Position numbers and translations under genes: made by a program | In this document: one piece after another, positions 8,188 through 16,188 of the stretch | How positions within the stretch are numbered: the stretch's first letter is position 1 | Layout: every line of letters begins with the position of its first letter | DNA from: JBAQMG01 sp049302575 | GTDB lineage: Bacteria; Bacillota; Desulfitobacteriia; Desulfitobacteriales; Desulfitobacteriaceae | Assembly: GCA_049302575.1 (NCBI GenBank) | Contig: JBAQMG010000060.1 | Span: forward strand, 1 to 42,361 | Direction of reading: 5' to 3' | Length of the DNA: 42,361 nucleotides | Notes under the pieces: model-generated | Database searches by the model: none | Seen by the model: the letters and a program-made list of their open reading frames with translations, nothing else | Told to the model about the DNA's origin: nothing

Positions 8188-8931
8188 TTACATCGCTATG
8201 CCTCCATCAACAGACAACGTCTGTCCGGTTATATAGGCTGCCGCTGGAGAGACCAGAAAAAGAACCGCTTTAGCAACTTCTTCAGCAGAACCAATATGCC
8301 CAAGTGGAATTCCCTTGATTATTTCATTTTTTACTCCTTCTGGTAATATTGCCGTCATATCGGTAGAAATATACCCTGGTGCTACAGCATTAACCCGAAT
8401 TCCTCTAGGCGCTAACTCCTTAGCCATTGATTTAGTAAACCCAAAAATTCCTGCTTTTGCAGCAGCATAATTGGCTTGTCCTGCATTTCCAGAAATACCA
8501 ACCACTGAAGAGATATTAATGATCACTCCAGAACGTTGTTTTAACATTCCTTTACAGACCGCCTTTGTACATAAAAAAACACTTTTAAGATTAATATCCA
8601 GAACCGTGTCCCAATCTGCTTCCTTCATACGCAAAAGCAAATTATCCCGGGCAACACCGGCATTATTCACCAAAATATCAATTTTCCCATATTCCTCTAT
8701 CGTTGTCCGAACGAGTCGCTCAACCTCTGACGCTTGACTAACATCCGCCTGAATAGACATTCCCTTACCACCAGTGGCCGTAATCTGTTTAACTATTTCT
8801 TCTGCTTTAACTGAATTGCTGGCATAATTAACAACTACTATAGCACCAGCAGTTGCTAATTCCAAAGCAATAGCTCTTCCAATCCCGCGCCCAGCACCCG
8901 TGACAATAGCCACGCTTCCGTCAAGCATCAT
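8188..8931 (-). CDS. fabG: 3-oxoacyl-ACP reductase
   Basis: FabG reduces beta-ketoacyl-ACP with NADPH in each elongation cycle. The 247-residue short-chain dehydrogenase has the cofactor motif TGAGRGIG near residues 12-19, NNAG near 88, and the catalytic Ser in INISSV and Tyr-x3-Lys in QANYAAAKAG. The C-terminus ends YITGQTLSVDGGIAM as is typical. The start is a tandem ATG at 8931 and 8928, one base after the fabD stop, with GGGGAG upstream, so the two genes are coupled. Confidence 0.97.
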   Translation of the reverse strand: MMLDGSVAIVTGAGRGIGRAIALELATAGAIVVVNYASNSVKAEEIVKQITATGGKGMSIQADVSQASEVERLVRTTIEEYGKIDILVNNAGVARDNLLLRMKEADWDTVLDINLKSVFLCTKAVCKGMLKQRSGVIINISSVVGISGNAGQANYAAAKAGIFGFTKSMAKELAPRGIRVNAVAPGYISTDMTAILPEGVKNEIIKGIPLGHIGSAEEVAKAVLFLVSPAAAYITGQTLSVDGGIAM

Positions 8932-8932
8932 T

Positions 8933-9871
8933 TTATCGACTCCCCTTTAAATATGCAAGTGACTTTTCCAGAGAGACTAAATCCCCAACCTGCTGTAACC
9001 CCGCCTCTGGGGCTATTTTCTTAATCAACCCAGTTAACACCTTACCAGGACCACATTCAACAAAGGTATCAACACCATGGGCTATTAAATAACGAATCGA
9101 TTGTTCCCATAGTACTGCCCCACTCACTTGTTGCACTAAAGACTCGATCATCCGCTGTGAATCTTTTACTTCTCGAGCATCAATATTGGCAATGACCGGA
9201 CAACGTGGGCTACTCCATTCCACTTCTTGTAAAACCTGCTGTAACTCTTGGGCAACCCCTCTCATTAAAACTGAGTGAAATGGTCCACTGACAGGCAAAG
9301 GGATAACACGCTTGGCACCTAGTATTTTGGCCCATTCCATAGCTTTGAAAACAGCCTGTGTTTCGCCAGAGATTACAATTTGACCTGGACAGTTATAGTT
9401 TGCCGGTCCCACCGGTCCACCCTCAGAGGCACGTTCACACGCTTCTTCTACCTTATCTGAAACCAAACCTAAAATTGCCGCCATACTCCCCTGACCCTCT
9501 GGTACTGCCACCTGCATTAGTTCTCCTCGACGACGTACTATCCTTAGTGCGTCCTCAAGACTAAGGCTACCCGCTGCGACATGCGCCGAATACTCACCTA
9601 AACTATGTCCCGCATGATAATCCGCCTCAATCCCAGCTGCCTGCAATTGACGCCAAGCTGCAATACTTACCAGTAAAATAGCAGGTTGAGTATTATAGGT
9701 AAGTTGAAGTTCTTCTTCAGGGCCAGTTTCCAAAATTCTCAGAAAATCTTTCCCTAATACTTTATGCGCTACAGCATAAACTTCTTGTCCTGAGTTCGTC
9801 TCAAAAAGTTCCTTCCCCATGCCAACATATTGGGAACCCTGACCAGGAAATACAAAGGCTAATTTACCCAT
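8933..9871 (-). CDS. fabD: malonyl-CoA:ACP transacylase
   Basis: FabD loads malonyl groups from CoA to ACP. The 312-residue protein starts with the family motif FVFPGQGSQYVGMGKEL and has the nucleophile serine in GHSLGEYSA near residue 93 and the catalytic histidine in PVSGPFHSVLM near 200. GGGAGG precedes the ATG. It is placed between fabK and fabG as in other Clostridia. Confidence 0.97.
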   Translation of the reverse strand: MGKLAFVFPGQGSQYVGMGKELFETNSGQEVYAVAHKVLGKDFLRILETGPEEELQLTYNTQPAILLVSIAAWRQLQAAGIEADYHAGHSLGEYSAHVAAGSLSLEDALRIVRRRGELMQVAVPEGQGSMAAILGLVSDKVEEACERASEGGPVGPANYNCPGQIVISGETQAVFKAMEWAKILGAKRVIPLPVSGPFHSVLMRGVAQELQQVLQEVEWSSPRCPVIANIDAREVKDSQRMIESLVQQVSGAVLWEQSIRYLIAHGVDTFVECGPGKVLTGLIKKIAPEAGLQQVGDLVSLEKSLAYLKGSR

Positions 9872-9900
9872 TTGGTTATTCCTCCCACGAAGGAACTCAT

Positions 9901-9923
9901 TAAAATCCTCTAGTAGGATTTAA
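9901..9923 (-). other. hairpin between fabK and fabD
   Basis: AAATCCT-ACTAG-AGGATTT (9903-9921 on the minus strand) is a perfect 7-bp inverted repeat in the 72-base gap. It has no T tract and sits inside the operon, so a processing or stability element is more likely than a terminator. Confidence 0.45.
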
Positions 9924-9943
9924 TTTTCCCCTTTGTCCTTAGA

Positions 9944-10894
9944 TCATTTACTCTGAAAATAGGCCGATAATTTGAGCCACTCTGCTTCTGCTGAATCCAT
10001 CACATCTCTCAAAATCTCCGCTGCTGGCTCTATGCGTTGAACTGCTCCAGCAATCTGACCTGCCATTACAGATCCATAGGCTATATCACCGTCCACCATG
10101 GCTAACCGCAATTTTCCTTCACCTAGCTTTTCCAATTCAGCTACCGCTGCTCCCTCTCGTTCAAGTCGGGAAAGCTCACGTGTAAAACGGTTATCCAAAC
10201 AGCGAACTGGGTGCCCCGTAGTATAACCAGTAACCACAGTGTCGCGATCCTTAGCCTTAAGAATAGCCTGTTTTACTATTAAGGGAATTGTACATTCTGA
10301 AGCACACATAAAACGTGTACCCATTTGTACACCTGCTGCGCCAAGGGAAAGAGCAGCGATGAGACCGCGCCCATCGACAATTCCCCCAGCAGCGATGACA
10401 GGTATTTTAACAGCATCAACAACTTGAGGTACTAAAGGTAAGGTTCCAATTTCACCAACATGTCCTCCTGACTCCATCCCCTCAGCTATTAGAGCATCAA
10501 CGCCAGCTCTTTCCAAGCGCTTAGCTAAAGCAACTGAAGCTACAACTGGAATCACTTTTGTGCCAATTTCCTTTAACTTCGGTACGTACTTGCCCGGGTT
10601 TCCAGCCCCAGTTGTGATCACTGGAACCCGTTCCTTGATGATCACTTCCATGATTTCCTCAACATAGGGCGACAACAACATCACGTTAACGCCGAAAGGC
10701 TTCTGCGTTACTTTTTTAAGCTTTTGTATTTCGTGTTGCAACCAGTCTGCTGGTGCTTGACCAGCAGCTATAATTCCCAATCCTCCACCATCAGATACTG
10801 CTGCAGCCAATTCACCAGTAGCTACCCAAGCCATTCCGCCTTGGAAAATTGGGTATTCAATCCCTAGGAGATCACAAATCTTAGTTTTAATCAT
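9944..10894 (-). CDS. fabK: enoyl-ACP reductase II (flavin-dependent FabK)
   Basis: FabK performs the last reduction of each elongation cycle with FMN and NAD(P)H and replaces FabI in many Clostridia and streptococci. The 316-residue protein has LLGIEYPIFQGGMAWVATGE at the N-terminus, AEGMESGGHVGE with the catalytic-region histidine, and PVIAAGGIVDG plus GAAGVQMGTRF for FMN phosphate. It lacks the Cys-rich tail of the other paralogue in this cluster. The start overlaps the fabH stop by 8 bases and has AAGGAG upstream. No fabI is present in the window. Confidence 0.94.
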   Translation of the reverse strand: MIKTKICDLLGIEYPIFQGGMAWVATGELAAAVSDGGGLGIIAAGQAPADWLQHEIQKLKKVTQKPFGVNVMLLSPYVEEIMEVIIKERVPVITTGAGNPGKYVPKLKEIGTKVIPVVASVALAKRLERAGVDALIAEGMESGGHVGEIGTLPLVPQVVDAVKIPVIAAGGIVDGRGLIAALSLGAAGVQMGTRFMCASECTIPLIVKQAILKAKDRDTVVTGYTTGHPVRCLDNRFTRELSRLEREGAAVAELEKLGEGKLRLAMVDGDIAYGSVMAGQIAGAVQRIEPAAEILRDVMDSAEAEWLKLSAYFQSK

Positions 10895-11891
10895 TCCATC
10901 GCTCCTTTTTCGACCATTTCAAGACGGCCGCACCCCAAGTTAAACCAGCCCCGAAACCTACCATAACCAGCACATCTCCGTAGTTAAGTCTTCCCGACTT
11001 AACCGCTTCATCCAGAGCCACAGGGATAGAAGCTGCTGACATATTACCATAACGATCCAAATTGACGACAACCTTATCTGGAGATATTCCCAGACGTTTT
11101 ACCGCGGCATCCACGATCCGAATATTGGCCTGGTGGGGAACCAATAAATCAACGTCTTCTTTAGTTAAGCCCGCTCGTTCTAAAGCCCTAATTGATGCCT
11201 CCCCCATAATTTTTACAGCAAATTTGAAGGTCTCTCTCCCAGCCATATGAATGGTATTTAGTTTTTGCGAAAGGGTCTCAGCAGTAGTTGGACTTTTCGA
11301 ACCACCCGCTGGTACAAACAATAATTTAGATCCTGAACCATCAGAACCTAATTCAAAGCCCAAAAAGCCATAGCCTTCCTCAACTGGTTGTAGAACTGCA
11401 GCCCCAGCACCGTCCCCAAATAAAATACAAGTACTACGATCTCCCCAGTTGAGCAATTTACTTAGAGTATCTGCGCCAATAACTAAGACAGTGTGGTACA
11501 TACCTGTAGCAATAAATTGACTGGCGGTAGTTACCCCATACAAAAACCCACTACACGCAGCTCCCTGATCAAACGCAGCAGCCTTTTTAGCTCCTAAACG
11601 ATCAGCTACAATACACGCAGTGGCAGGGAAAATATAGTCTGGTGTAGAAGTCGTTACAATCACCAAATCCAGTTCTTCAGGAGTTACCTGCGCATCCTCC
11701 AAGGCCCGTAAGGCAGCTTGATAACAGAGCTCAGAGACAGGCATATCAGGCTTTGCTATATGGCGTTCCTTAATTCCCGTACGACTTACTATCCATTCTT
11801 CGTTTGTATCAACAATCTTCTCTAGGTCTGCATTGGTTAAGACATCTTCTGGAACAAAAGAGCCGGTACCCACAATCCCAACTTGACGCAT
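10887..11891 (-). CDS. fabH: beta-ketoacyl-ACP synthase III
   Basis: FabH starts fatty acid synthesis by condensing an acyl-CoA primer with malonyl-ACP. The 334-residue protein begins MRQVGIVGTGSFVPED. The catalytic cysteine is in GAACSGFLYGVTTA, the histidine in VPHQANIRI and the asparagine in DRYGNMSAAS, the complete Cys-His-Asn triad. The ATG at 11891 follows GGAGG; an in-frame GTG at 11909 overlaps that site and is unlikely. The 187 bases upstream, before plsX, contain a repeat rather than a promoter. Confidence 0.97.
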   Translation of the reverse strand: MRQVGIVGTGSFVPEDVLTNADLEKIVDTNEEWIVSRTGIKERHIAKPDMPVSELCYQAALRALEDAQVTPEELDLVIVTTSTPDYIFPATACIVADRLGAKKAAAFDQGAACSGFLYGVTTASQFIATGMYHTVLVIGADTLSKLLNWGDRSTCILFGDGAGAAVLQPVEEGYGFLGFELGSDGSGSKLLFVPAGGSKSPTTAETLSQKLNTIHMAGRETFKFAVKIMGEASIRALERAGLTKEDVDLLVPHQANIRIVDAAVKRLGISPDKVVVNLDRYGNMSAASIPVALDEAVKSGRLNYGDVLVMVGFGAGLTWGAAVLKWSKKERWND

Positions 11892-11912
11892 AATCCACAA
11901 AACCTCCACATT

Positions 11913-12105
11913 CAGATATCAGAGATCGGAGGTCAGAGCTCAGAATTGGATGTACAATGTTTGACAATAGGATTCTGACCTCTAACTCCTAACACTCTAC
12001 CATTCATCTTCTAACGTTTAACATGCTTCTAGGCATCTATTCTCGATCTGACCCTTGGTTTCCAATCTCTGACCTCTGTTATGGCTTCTGACCCCCTACC
12101 TCTGG
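11913..12105. repeat. heptamer-phased degenerate repeat between fabH and plsX
   Basis: Contiguous 7-base units TCTGACC, TCTAACT, CCTAACA, CTCTACC, ATTCATC, TTCTAAC, GTTTAAC occupy 11974-12022, and TCTGACC words continue to about 12095. On the left, GAGGTCAGAGCTCAGAAT near 11928-11945 is the near-complement of ATTCTGACCTCTAACTC at 11972-11988, so the element is also an imperfect inverted repeat. It runs into the 3' end of plsX. Confidence 0.65.
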
Positions 12106-13074
12106 TTTAAGTAGTTCTGTAAGTTTGACATTAACGCACTCTTGAGCAACACGTATCGCATTATAGATCGCTTTTTCTTTGGAACTACCATGACAAATAA
12201 TACTAATACCCTTCACTCCCAGCAAAGGTGCCCCCCCGTATTCATCAGGATCTATTGTTTGAGCAATCTCTCTTAGGCCTGGTTTAACTAATAAAGCTCC
12301 AAATTTACGTAAATTTGTGGCTGTTATTTTCTCTTTAATTAATTCAAACAAGGCACTTGCTAGGCCTTCAGCCGTTTTCAATAAAACATTACCGACAAAT
12401 CCATCACAAACGATAACATCAGCACGACCATAAGGAACATCACGACCTTCGATATTTCCAAAAAAATTTATCGGTGCACTTTTTAAAAGTTGAAAAGCTG
12501 CCTGGGTAAGTTCATTTCCTTTTCCTTCTTCGCTACCAATATTCAAAAGTCCTACTCGAGGATGAATAATACCCAAAATTTTTTCTGCATAGACACTCCC
12601 CATAAGAGCATATTGCAATAAATGTTCTGGTTTAGCATCTGGATTAGCCCCTACGTCCAAGACAAGTTTTCCACCCTTTAAAGTGGGCATTACTGTCGCT
12701 ACTGCAGGCCGTTCAACCCCCCTAATCCGACCTAAGACTAATAAGGCAGCAGCCATCTGCGCCCCTGTACTACCCGCACTTACCACTGCATCAGCTAAGC
12801 CCTCTTTTACTAAACGAGTCGCAACAACAATTGAGGAATCTTTTTTGTTGCGCACTGCCTTAGCAGGATATTCATCCATAGTTATAATTTCACTGGCCTC
12901 TTGAAAAGAAATTGTCGCAGGAATCCCAACACTTGGTAGATAGGGTTGCAGCAGTTCCTTTTTCCCAACCAAAACTAATTCTAGTTGGGGATAAAGAGCA
13001 GCTGCCTTTAACGCTCCTTTGATAATCTCGGCAGGAGCATAATCTCCTCCCATGGTATCTACCGCAATTCTCAT
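12079..13074 (-). CDS. plsX: phosphate acyltransferase PlsX
   Basis: PlsX converts acyl-ACP to acyl-phosphate, the donor for PlsY in phospholipid synthesis. The 331-residue protein begins MRIAVDTMGGDYAPAEIIKG, the family hallmark, and contains VSAGSTGAQMAAAL, LDVGANPDAKPEHL and DGFVGNVLLKTAEG. The ATG at 13074 is six bases beyond the fapR stop and follows GAGG; the longer frame to 13185 would overlap fapR heavily and lacks family similarity. The last codons (EVGGQKP) lie inside the heptamer repeat, so the tail appears rewritten by it. Confidence 0.96.
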   Translation of the reverse strand: MRIAVDTMGGDYAPAEIIKGALKAAALYPQLELVLVGKKELLQPYLPSVGIPATISFQEASEIITMDEYPAKAVRNKKDSSIVVATRLVKEGLADAVVSAGSTGAQMAAALLVLGRIRGVERPAVATVMPTLKGGKLVLDVGANPDAKPEHLLQYALMGSVYAEKILGIIHPRVGLLNIGSEEGKGNELTQAAFQLLKSAPINFFGNIEGRDVPYGRADVIVCDGFVGNVLLKTAEGLASALFELIKEKITATNLRKFGALLVKPGLREIAQTIDPDEYGGAPLLGVKGISIICHGSSKEKAIYNAIRVAQECVNVKLTELLKPEVGGQKP

Positions 13075-13079
13075 TATAC

Positions 13080-13670
13080 TTAATTTACCTCCCCTGTGCG
13101 CCCAATTGGGGTATCTATGGCAAATAAGACCCAATCGCCCCGTAATACCTCTTCCTGACCTACGGTTAAAATAACCTCCACCCAATATTTGTTGCCCTTA
13201 CGCTTCTGCACTTTACCACAAGCTACAACACTTTCACCCAAATGTACTGGTCGGAGAAATTTCAGGTTTACGCTCCCAGTAAGTGCTACATCAGCATCTA
13301 CCAAGGTAATTGCTAAGGAATTAGCTTGGGCAAACAAATGATGACCTCTAGCAACTTGTGCCTTAAAAAGAACCATAGTATGGTCAACCTTAAGTTGCGA
13401 ACGCGCCTGTTCTCCAACGACTAATTCCTGTAACTCGCCAATAACTTCTTGTTCACCTAAGGACTTGAGCGTACCGTAGGCTTCGTGAGCAACTACCCTT
13501 GTCCGCTCTCGCAATTCAGGAATACCTAATATCCCACGGTCATGTCTTATTGTCGAAATACTGACTCGAAACCGCATAGCCAATTCCTCATCGGTATAAA
13601 ATGGATCAAGCAATACAATTTCCTGTAAGGCGTCTTGGCGCTCTTGTCTTTGAAAACGAGACAATATCAT
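13080..13670 (-). CDS. fapR: fatty acid and phospholipid synthesis repressor FapR
   Basis: FapR is a transcription factor that releases its operators when it binds malonyl-CoA. The 196-residue protein has a DeoR-type helix-turn-helix (YTDEELAMRFRVSISTIRHDR, about residues 24-44), the linker IPELRER and a hot-dog ligand domain with ARGHHLFAQANSLAI, nearly identical in that stretch to the Bacillus protein. I chose the ATG at 13670, 31 bases after the expected transcription start. The longer frame to 13736 begins upstream of the promoter and cannot be right. The ribosome binding site is weak. It heads the plsX-fab operon, as in Bacillus. Confidence 0.93.
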   Translation of the reverse strand: MILSRFQRQERQDALQEIVLLDPFYTDEELAMRFRVSISTIRHDRGILGIPELRERTRVVAHEAYGTLKSLGEQEVIGELQELVVGEQARSQLKVDHTMVLFKAQVARGHHLFAQANSLAITLVDADVALTGSVNLKFLRPVHLGESVVACGKVQKRKGNKYWVEVILTVGQEEVLRGDWVLFAIDTPIGRTGEVN

Positions 13671-13691
13671 CACCAAATTTCCAAATCTTTC

Positions 13692-13708
13692 TTGTGACCT
13701 GGTCACAA
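13692..13708 (-). promoter_or_regulatory. probable FapR operator
   Basis: TTGTGACC-A-GGTCACAA is a perfect 17-base palindrome that begins at the -10 box of the fapR promoter and covers the likely transcription start. Its length, TT/AA ends and ACC-W-GGT core agree with the FapR operator as I recall it from Bacillus; positions 3-5 differ. Autoregulation of the whole lipid operon is inferred. Confidence 0.7.
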
Positions 13709-13736
13709 TTATAAAGCAATCGTCTTTTTTTATCAA
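13708..13736 (-). promoter_or_regulatory. sigma-A promoter of the fapR-plsX-fab operon
   Basis: TTGATA (13731-13736) and TATAAT (13708-13713) are separated by 17 bases on the minus strand. Confidence 0.85.
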
Positions 13737-13860
13737 GAAATTTCAACCGAACTATATAAGTTCTGATTTATAATGTACAACTTCATCATCCAAACAAGAC
13801 TGTTAATAGAGGCGGTTTAAAAAGGCAAACAAAGCAAATCATCCTAAAATTATACATCTC

Positions 13861-13890
13861 TAATAAAAAAGAATCCTCGCAAAAGGATTC
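13861..13890 (-). terminator. terminator after rpmF
   Basis: GAATCCT-TTTGCG-AGGATTC (13871-13890, minus strand) is followed by TTTTTTATTA. It isolates yceD-rpmF from fapR. Confidence 0.9.
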
Positions 13891-13909
13891 CGTTTTAACA
13901 AAATTGCAG

Positions 13910-14089
13910 TTATTCACTGATAGCAATAACTTGCTTGGCCTTATAATACCCGCAAGATGGGCAAATAAAATGCTGCAGTTTTGGTTGATGGCATTGGGGG
14001 CATTCGATGTGGTTAGGAGCGGTTAATTTCCACATAGCCCGACGCTTACGTACTCTGGATTTGGATTGTCGATGTTGAGCAACACCCAT
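13910..14089 (-). CDS. rpmF: 50S ribosomal protein L32
   Basis: This 59-residue ribosomal protein begins MGVAQHRQSKSRVRKRRAMW and has a zinc ribbon, CPQC and CPSCGYY, so it is the zinc-binding (C+) form. It was found by translating the gap between fapR and yceD. AAAGGGGG-type purines precede the ATG, and the yceD-rpmF pairing is conserved across bacteria. It is usually followed by plsX or fapR-plsX; here a terminator and a separate promoter lie between. Confidence 0.96.
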   Translation of the reverse strand: MGVAQHRQSKSRVRKRRAMWKLTAPNHIECPQCHQPKLQHFICPSCGYYKAKQVIAISE

Positions 14090-14120
14090 AGATTACACCC
14101 CCTTTAAATGTATAACAATT

Positions 14121-14630
14121 TTAATCCTCTGAGTTCCACCTAGTTAACCCTGTAAAGCGCTGATCCACCTCTTTGTCTAGACATTGACACTTGACTAAAT
14201 TAAAGTTAACCCCACAAGATGGACAAAGCCCTTGGCACTCTACAGAACAGATAAACTTCATCGGTAAAGCCAACACAATTTGTTCTAAAATCCGATCCCC
14301 AATCTCAATCTCATCCTTATCATAAAGGAATGCTGTTTCTTTCTGATCTTCGGATGCAAGACCCCGCAAAACCCATTCATCCTCATATACTAAGTTCAAA
14401 GAATAAATAAATTCTTCTAAGCACCGACCGCAGATTGTCAGAAGTTCTGTTTGGATCGTTCCTTGAACCAGCAAAAACTTTCCAGTGTTGTGTACCTTAA
14501 GTTGAACGTGTAGTGGTGAATTAAAGGATAATTTATCAGTCCCAAATAAGAATCCAGGAAATTCCTCAGTTACGTCAAAAAGAACTGTGGATCCTAGATC
14601 TCGTTGAACTTGAGCTATATCCATTTTCAT
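14121..14630 (-). CDS. yceD: YceD/DUF177 family protein
   Basis: YceD proteins act in 23S rRNA or 50S accumulation and are almost always encoded directly before rpmF, as here (31 bases). The 169-residue protein has the conserved CGRCLEEF motif and a second cysteine set, CSVECQGLCPSCG then CQC, near the C-terminus. The ATG at 14630 follows GAGG; the frame to 14651 adds seven residues across the promoter's expected start and is less likely. The molecular function is known only broadly. Confidence 0.92.
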   Translation of the reverse strand: MKMDIAQVQRDLGSTVLFDVTEEFPGFLFGTDKLSFNSPLHVQLKVHNTGKFLLVQGTIQTELLTICGRCLEEFIYSLNLVYEDEWVLRGLASEDQKETAFLYDKDEIEIGDRILEQIVLALPMKFICSVECQGLCPSCGVNFNLVKCQCLDKEVDQRFTGLTRWNSED

Positions 14631-14656
14631 ATTTAACACCTCAATGCACATAGACT

Positions 14657-14685
14657 ATTATAGTTGGCACAATTTTCTTTGTCAA
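14657..14685 (-). promoter_or_regulatory. consensus sigma-A promoter of yceD-rpmF
   Basis: TTGACA (14680-14685) and TATAAT (14657-14662) match the consensus fully, with a 17-base spacer. This suits a ribosomal protein transcript. Confidence 0.92.
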
Positions 14686-14707
14686 GCAAGGACTTTGGCC
14701 CCCTAAT

Positions 14708-15901
14708 TTACCTAATTAAATGTAAAGTATCCAAGGCAATCATTAATTCCTCGTTCGTTGGAATTACCAACACCCTACAGGCTGCATCATAGATCGTGAT
14801 ATCTACCTCTTCGCCTCTGATTTTATTTTTCTCTGGATCCAAGGTAATTCCGTAGTACTCCATGTTGTTACAGATAGATTCACGCATAGGTCGAGAATTC
14901 TCACCCAAACCGCCCGTAAAAATAATTGCATCTACTCCATTTAAAAATGCAACATACGCTCCAATATATTTTTTAACATCATATGCAAAGATATCCAAAG
15001 CAAGTTGAGCTCGATAGTTTCCTCTGGAAGCCGCCTCTTCAATATCCCGAAAATCACTACTAACACCAGAGACGCCTAAGACCCCACACTTATTATTTAA
15101 AAAATCATTAGTTTCCCGCGAATTCCAATGTTCTTTGATCATGATGAAAGATACTATCGCTGGATCGAGATCTCCCGAGCGCGTTCCCATCATTAAACCT
15201 TCTAAAGGGGTAAAGCCCATGGAAGTATCGACTGATTTCCCATATTTAATAGCTGTGATTGAAGATCCGTTTCCTAGATGACAACTTATGAGCTTTAACT
15301 CGTCGAGAGGTTTCTTTAACAAAGCAGCAGCCCGTTGGCTGACATATTTATGTGAGGTTCCATGGAAACCATATTTTCTTATCTTATATTTTTGATACAT
15401 TTCATAGGGCAGTCCATAAATATAGGCATAGGGGGGCATGGTTTGGTGAAAAGCTGTATCAAAAACAGCTACTTGAGGCACGCCTGGCATCAGTCGTTGA
15501 CAAGCTTCTATCCCCGCAATATTAGCTGGATTATGAAGTGGGGCCAGTTCTATACATTCCTTAATGGCCTGCATTACCTGATCGTCAATAATCACGGATT
15601 CAGAGAATTTCATCCCCCCGTGAATGACTCGATGTCCAACAGCGGCAATATTCTTTAAGCTTTTTAGTGCTCCATAATCGTTATGAACAAGTGTCTCAAG
15701 TACTAATTGAATCGCAACTGTATGATTAGAAGTATCGGAAGTAAATACTTCCTTTTCCCCACCCTTCAGTCTATGCGTTAATAACGAACCCGGTAAACCA
15801 ATCCGCTCAACAAGCCCTTTAGCTAATGGATTTTTTGTATTCATATCTAATAATTGATATTTTAATGAAGAACTCCCACAGTTAATTACAAGAATATTCA
15901 C
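14708..15901 (-). CDS. ackA: acetate kinase
   Basis: AckA interconverts acetate and acetyl phosphate with ATP and serves fermentation energy yield. The 397-residue protein begins NILVINCGSSSLKYQLLD, has the KYGFHGTSHKYVSQRAA and CHLGNGSSITAI motifs and ends with the GGLGENS and EELMIALDT regions, all typical. The start is GTG at 15901 with GGGAG about 11 bases upstream. No phosphotransacetylase gene is next to it, so Pta, if present, lies elsewhere. The stop is 22 bases before the -35 box of yceD. Confidence 0.97.
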   Translation of the reverse strand: MNILVINCGSSSLKYQLLDMNTKNPLAKGLVERIGLPGSLLTHRLKGGEKEVFTSDTSNHTVAIQLVLETLVHNDYGALKSLKNIAAVGHRVIHGGMKFSESVIIDDQVMQAIKECIELAPLHNPANIAGIEACQRLMPGVPQVAVFDTAFHQTMPPYAYIYGLPYEMYQKYKIRKYGFHGTSHKYVSQRAAALLKKPLDELKLISCHLGNGSSITAIKYGKSVDTSMGFTPLEGLMMGTRSGDLDPAIVSFIMIKEHWNSRETNDFLNNKCGVLGVSGVSSDFRDIEEAASRGNYRAQLALDIFAYDVKKYIGAYVAFLNGVDAIIFTGGLGENSRPMRESICNNMEYYGITLDPEKNKIRGEEVDITIYDAACRVLVIPTNEELMIALDTLHLIR

Positions 15902-15945
15902 GTTCTACAGCTCCCTTAGCTTACCACCTTAACGCATCTAATTTT

Positions 15946-15974
15946 AACTTATTTTTAAAATAGCTCATTGTCAA
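15946..15974 (-). promoter_or_regulatory. possible ackA promoter
   Basis: A perfect TTGACA at 15969-15974 is followed after 17 bases by TAAGTT (15946-15951), a poor -10. Position relative to the GTG start is reasonable. The rest of the 15902-16188 gap shows nothing clear. Confidence 0.3.
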
Positions 15975-16188
15975 TTGCCATTAGTGTTCCCTGACCGAAT
16001 AATTCTAGCTTTTTCCTAAGTGCCAGTTTATACCACTATATCCATTATAATTACTATAAAAAAGCATTGCGTAATTTTGCTATTTTACTTACTTCACTTT
16101 CGTCGAATTACAGCAGATTGTGCCGTTCTAACCTTGATGCTTCTAGAATCTTTTAGCCAACCATATTATTCAGGTAGGTGATATAAAG

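Noticed and set aside
12683..12904. Plus-strand frame opposite plsX
   Set aside because: Shadow of plsX; no start signal and no family similarity.
16060..16188. Sigma-E promoter for ylbJ (CATATTAT box)
   Set aside because: No matching -35 at the right distance; left unassigned.
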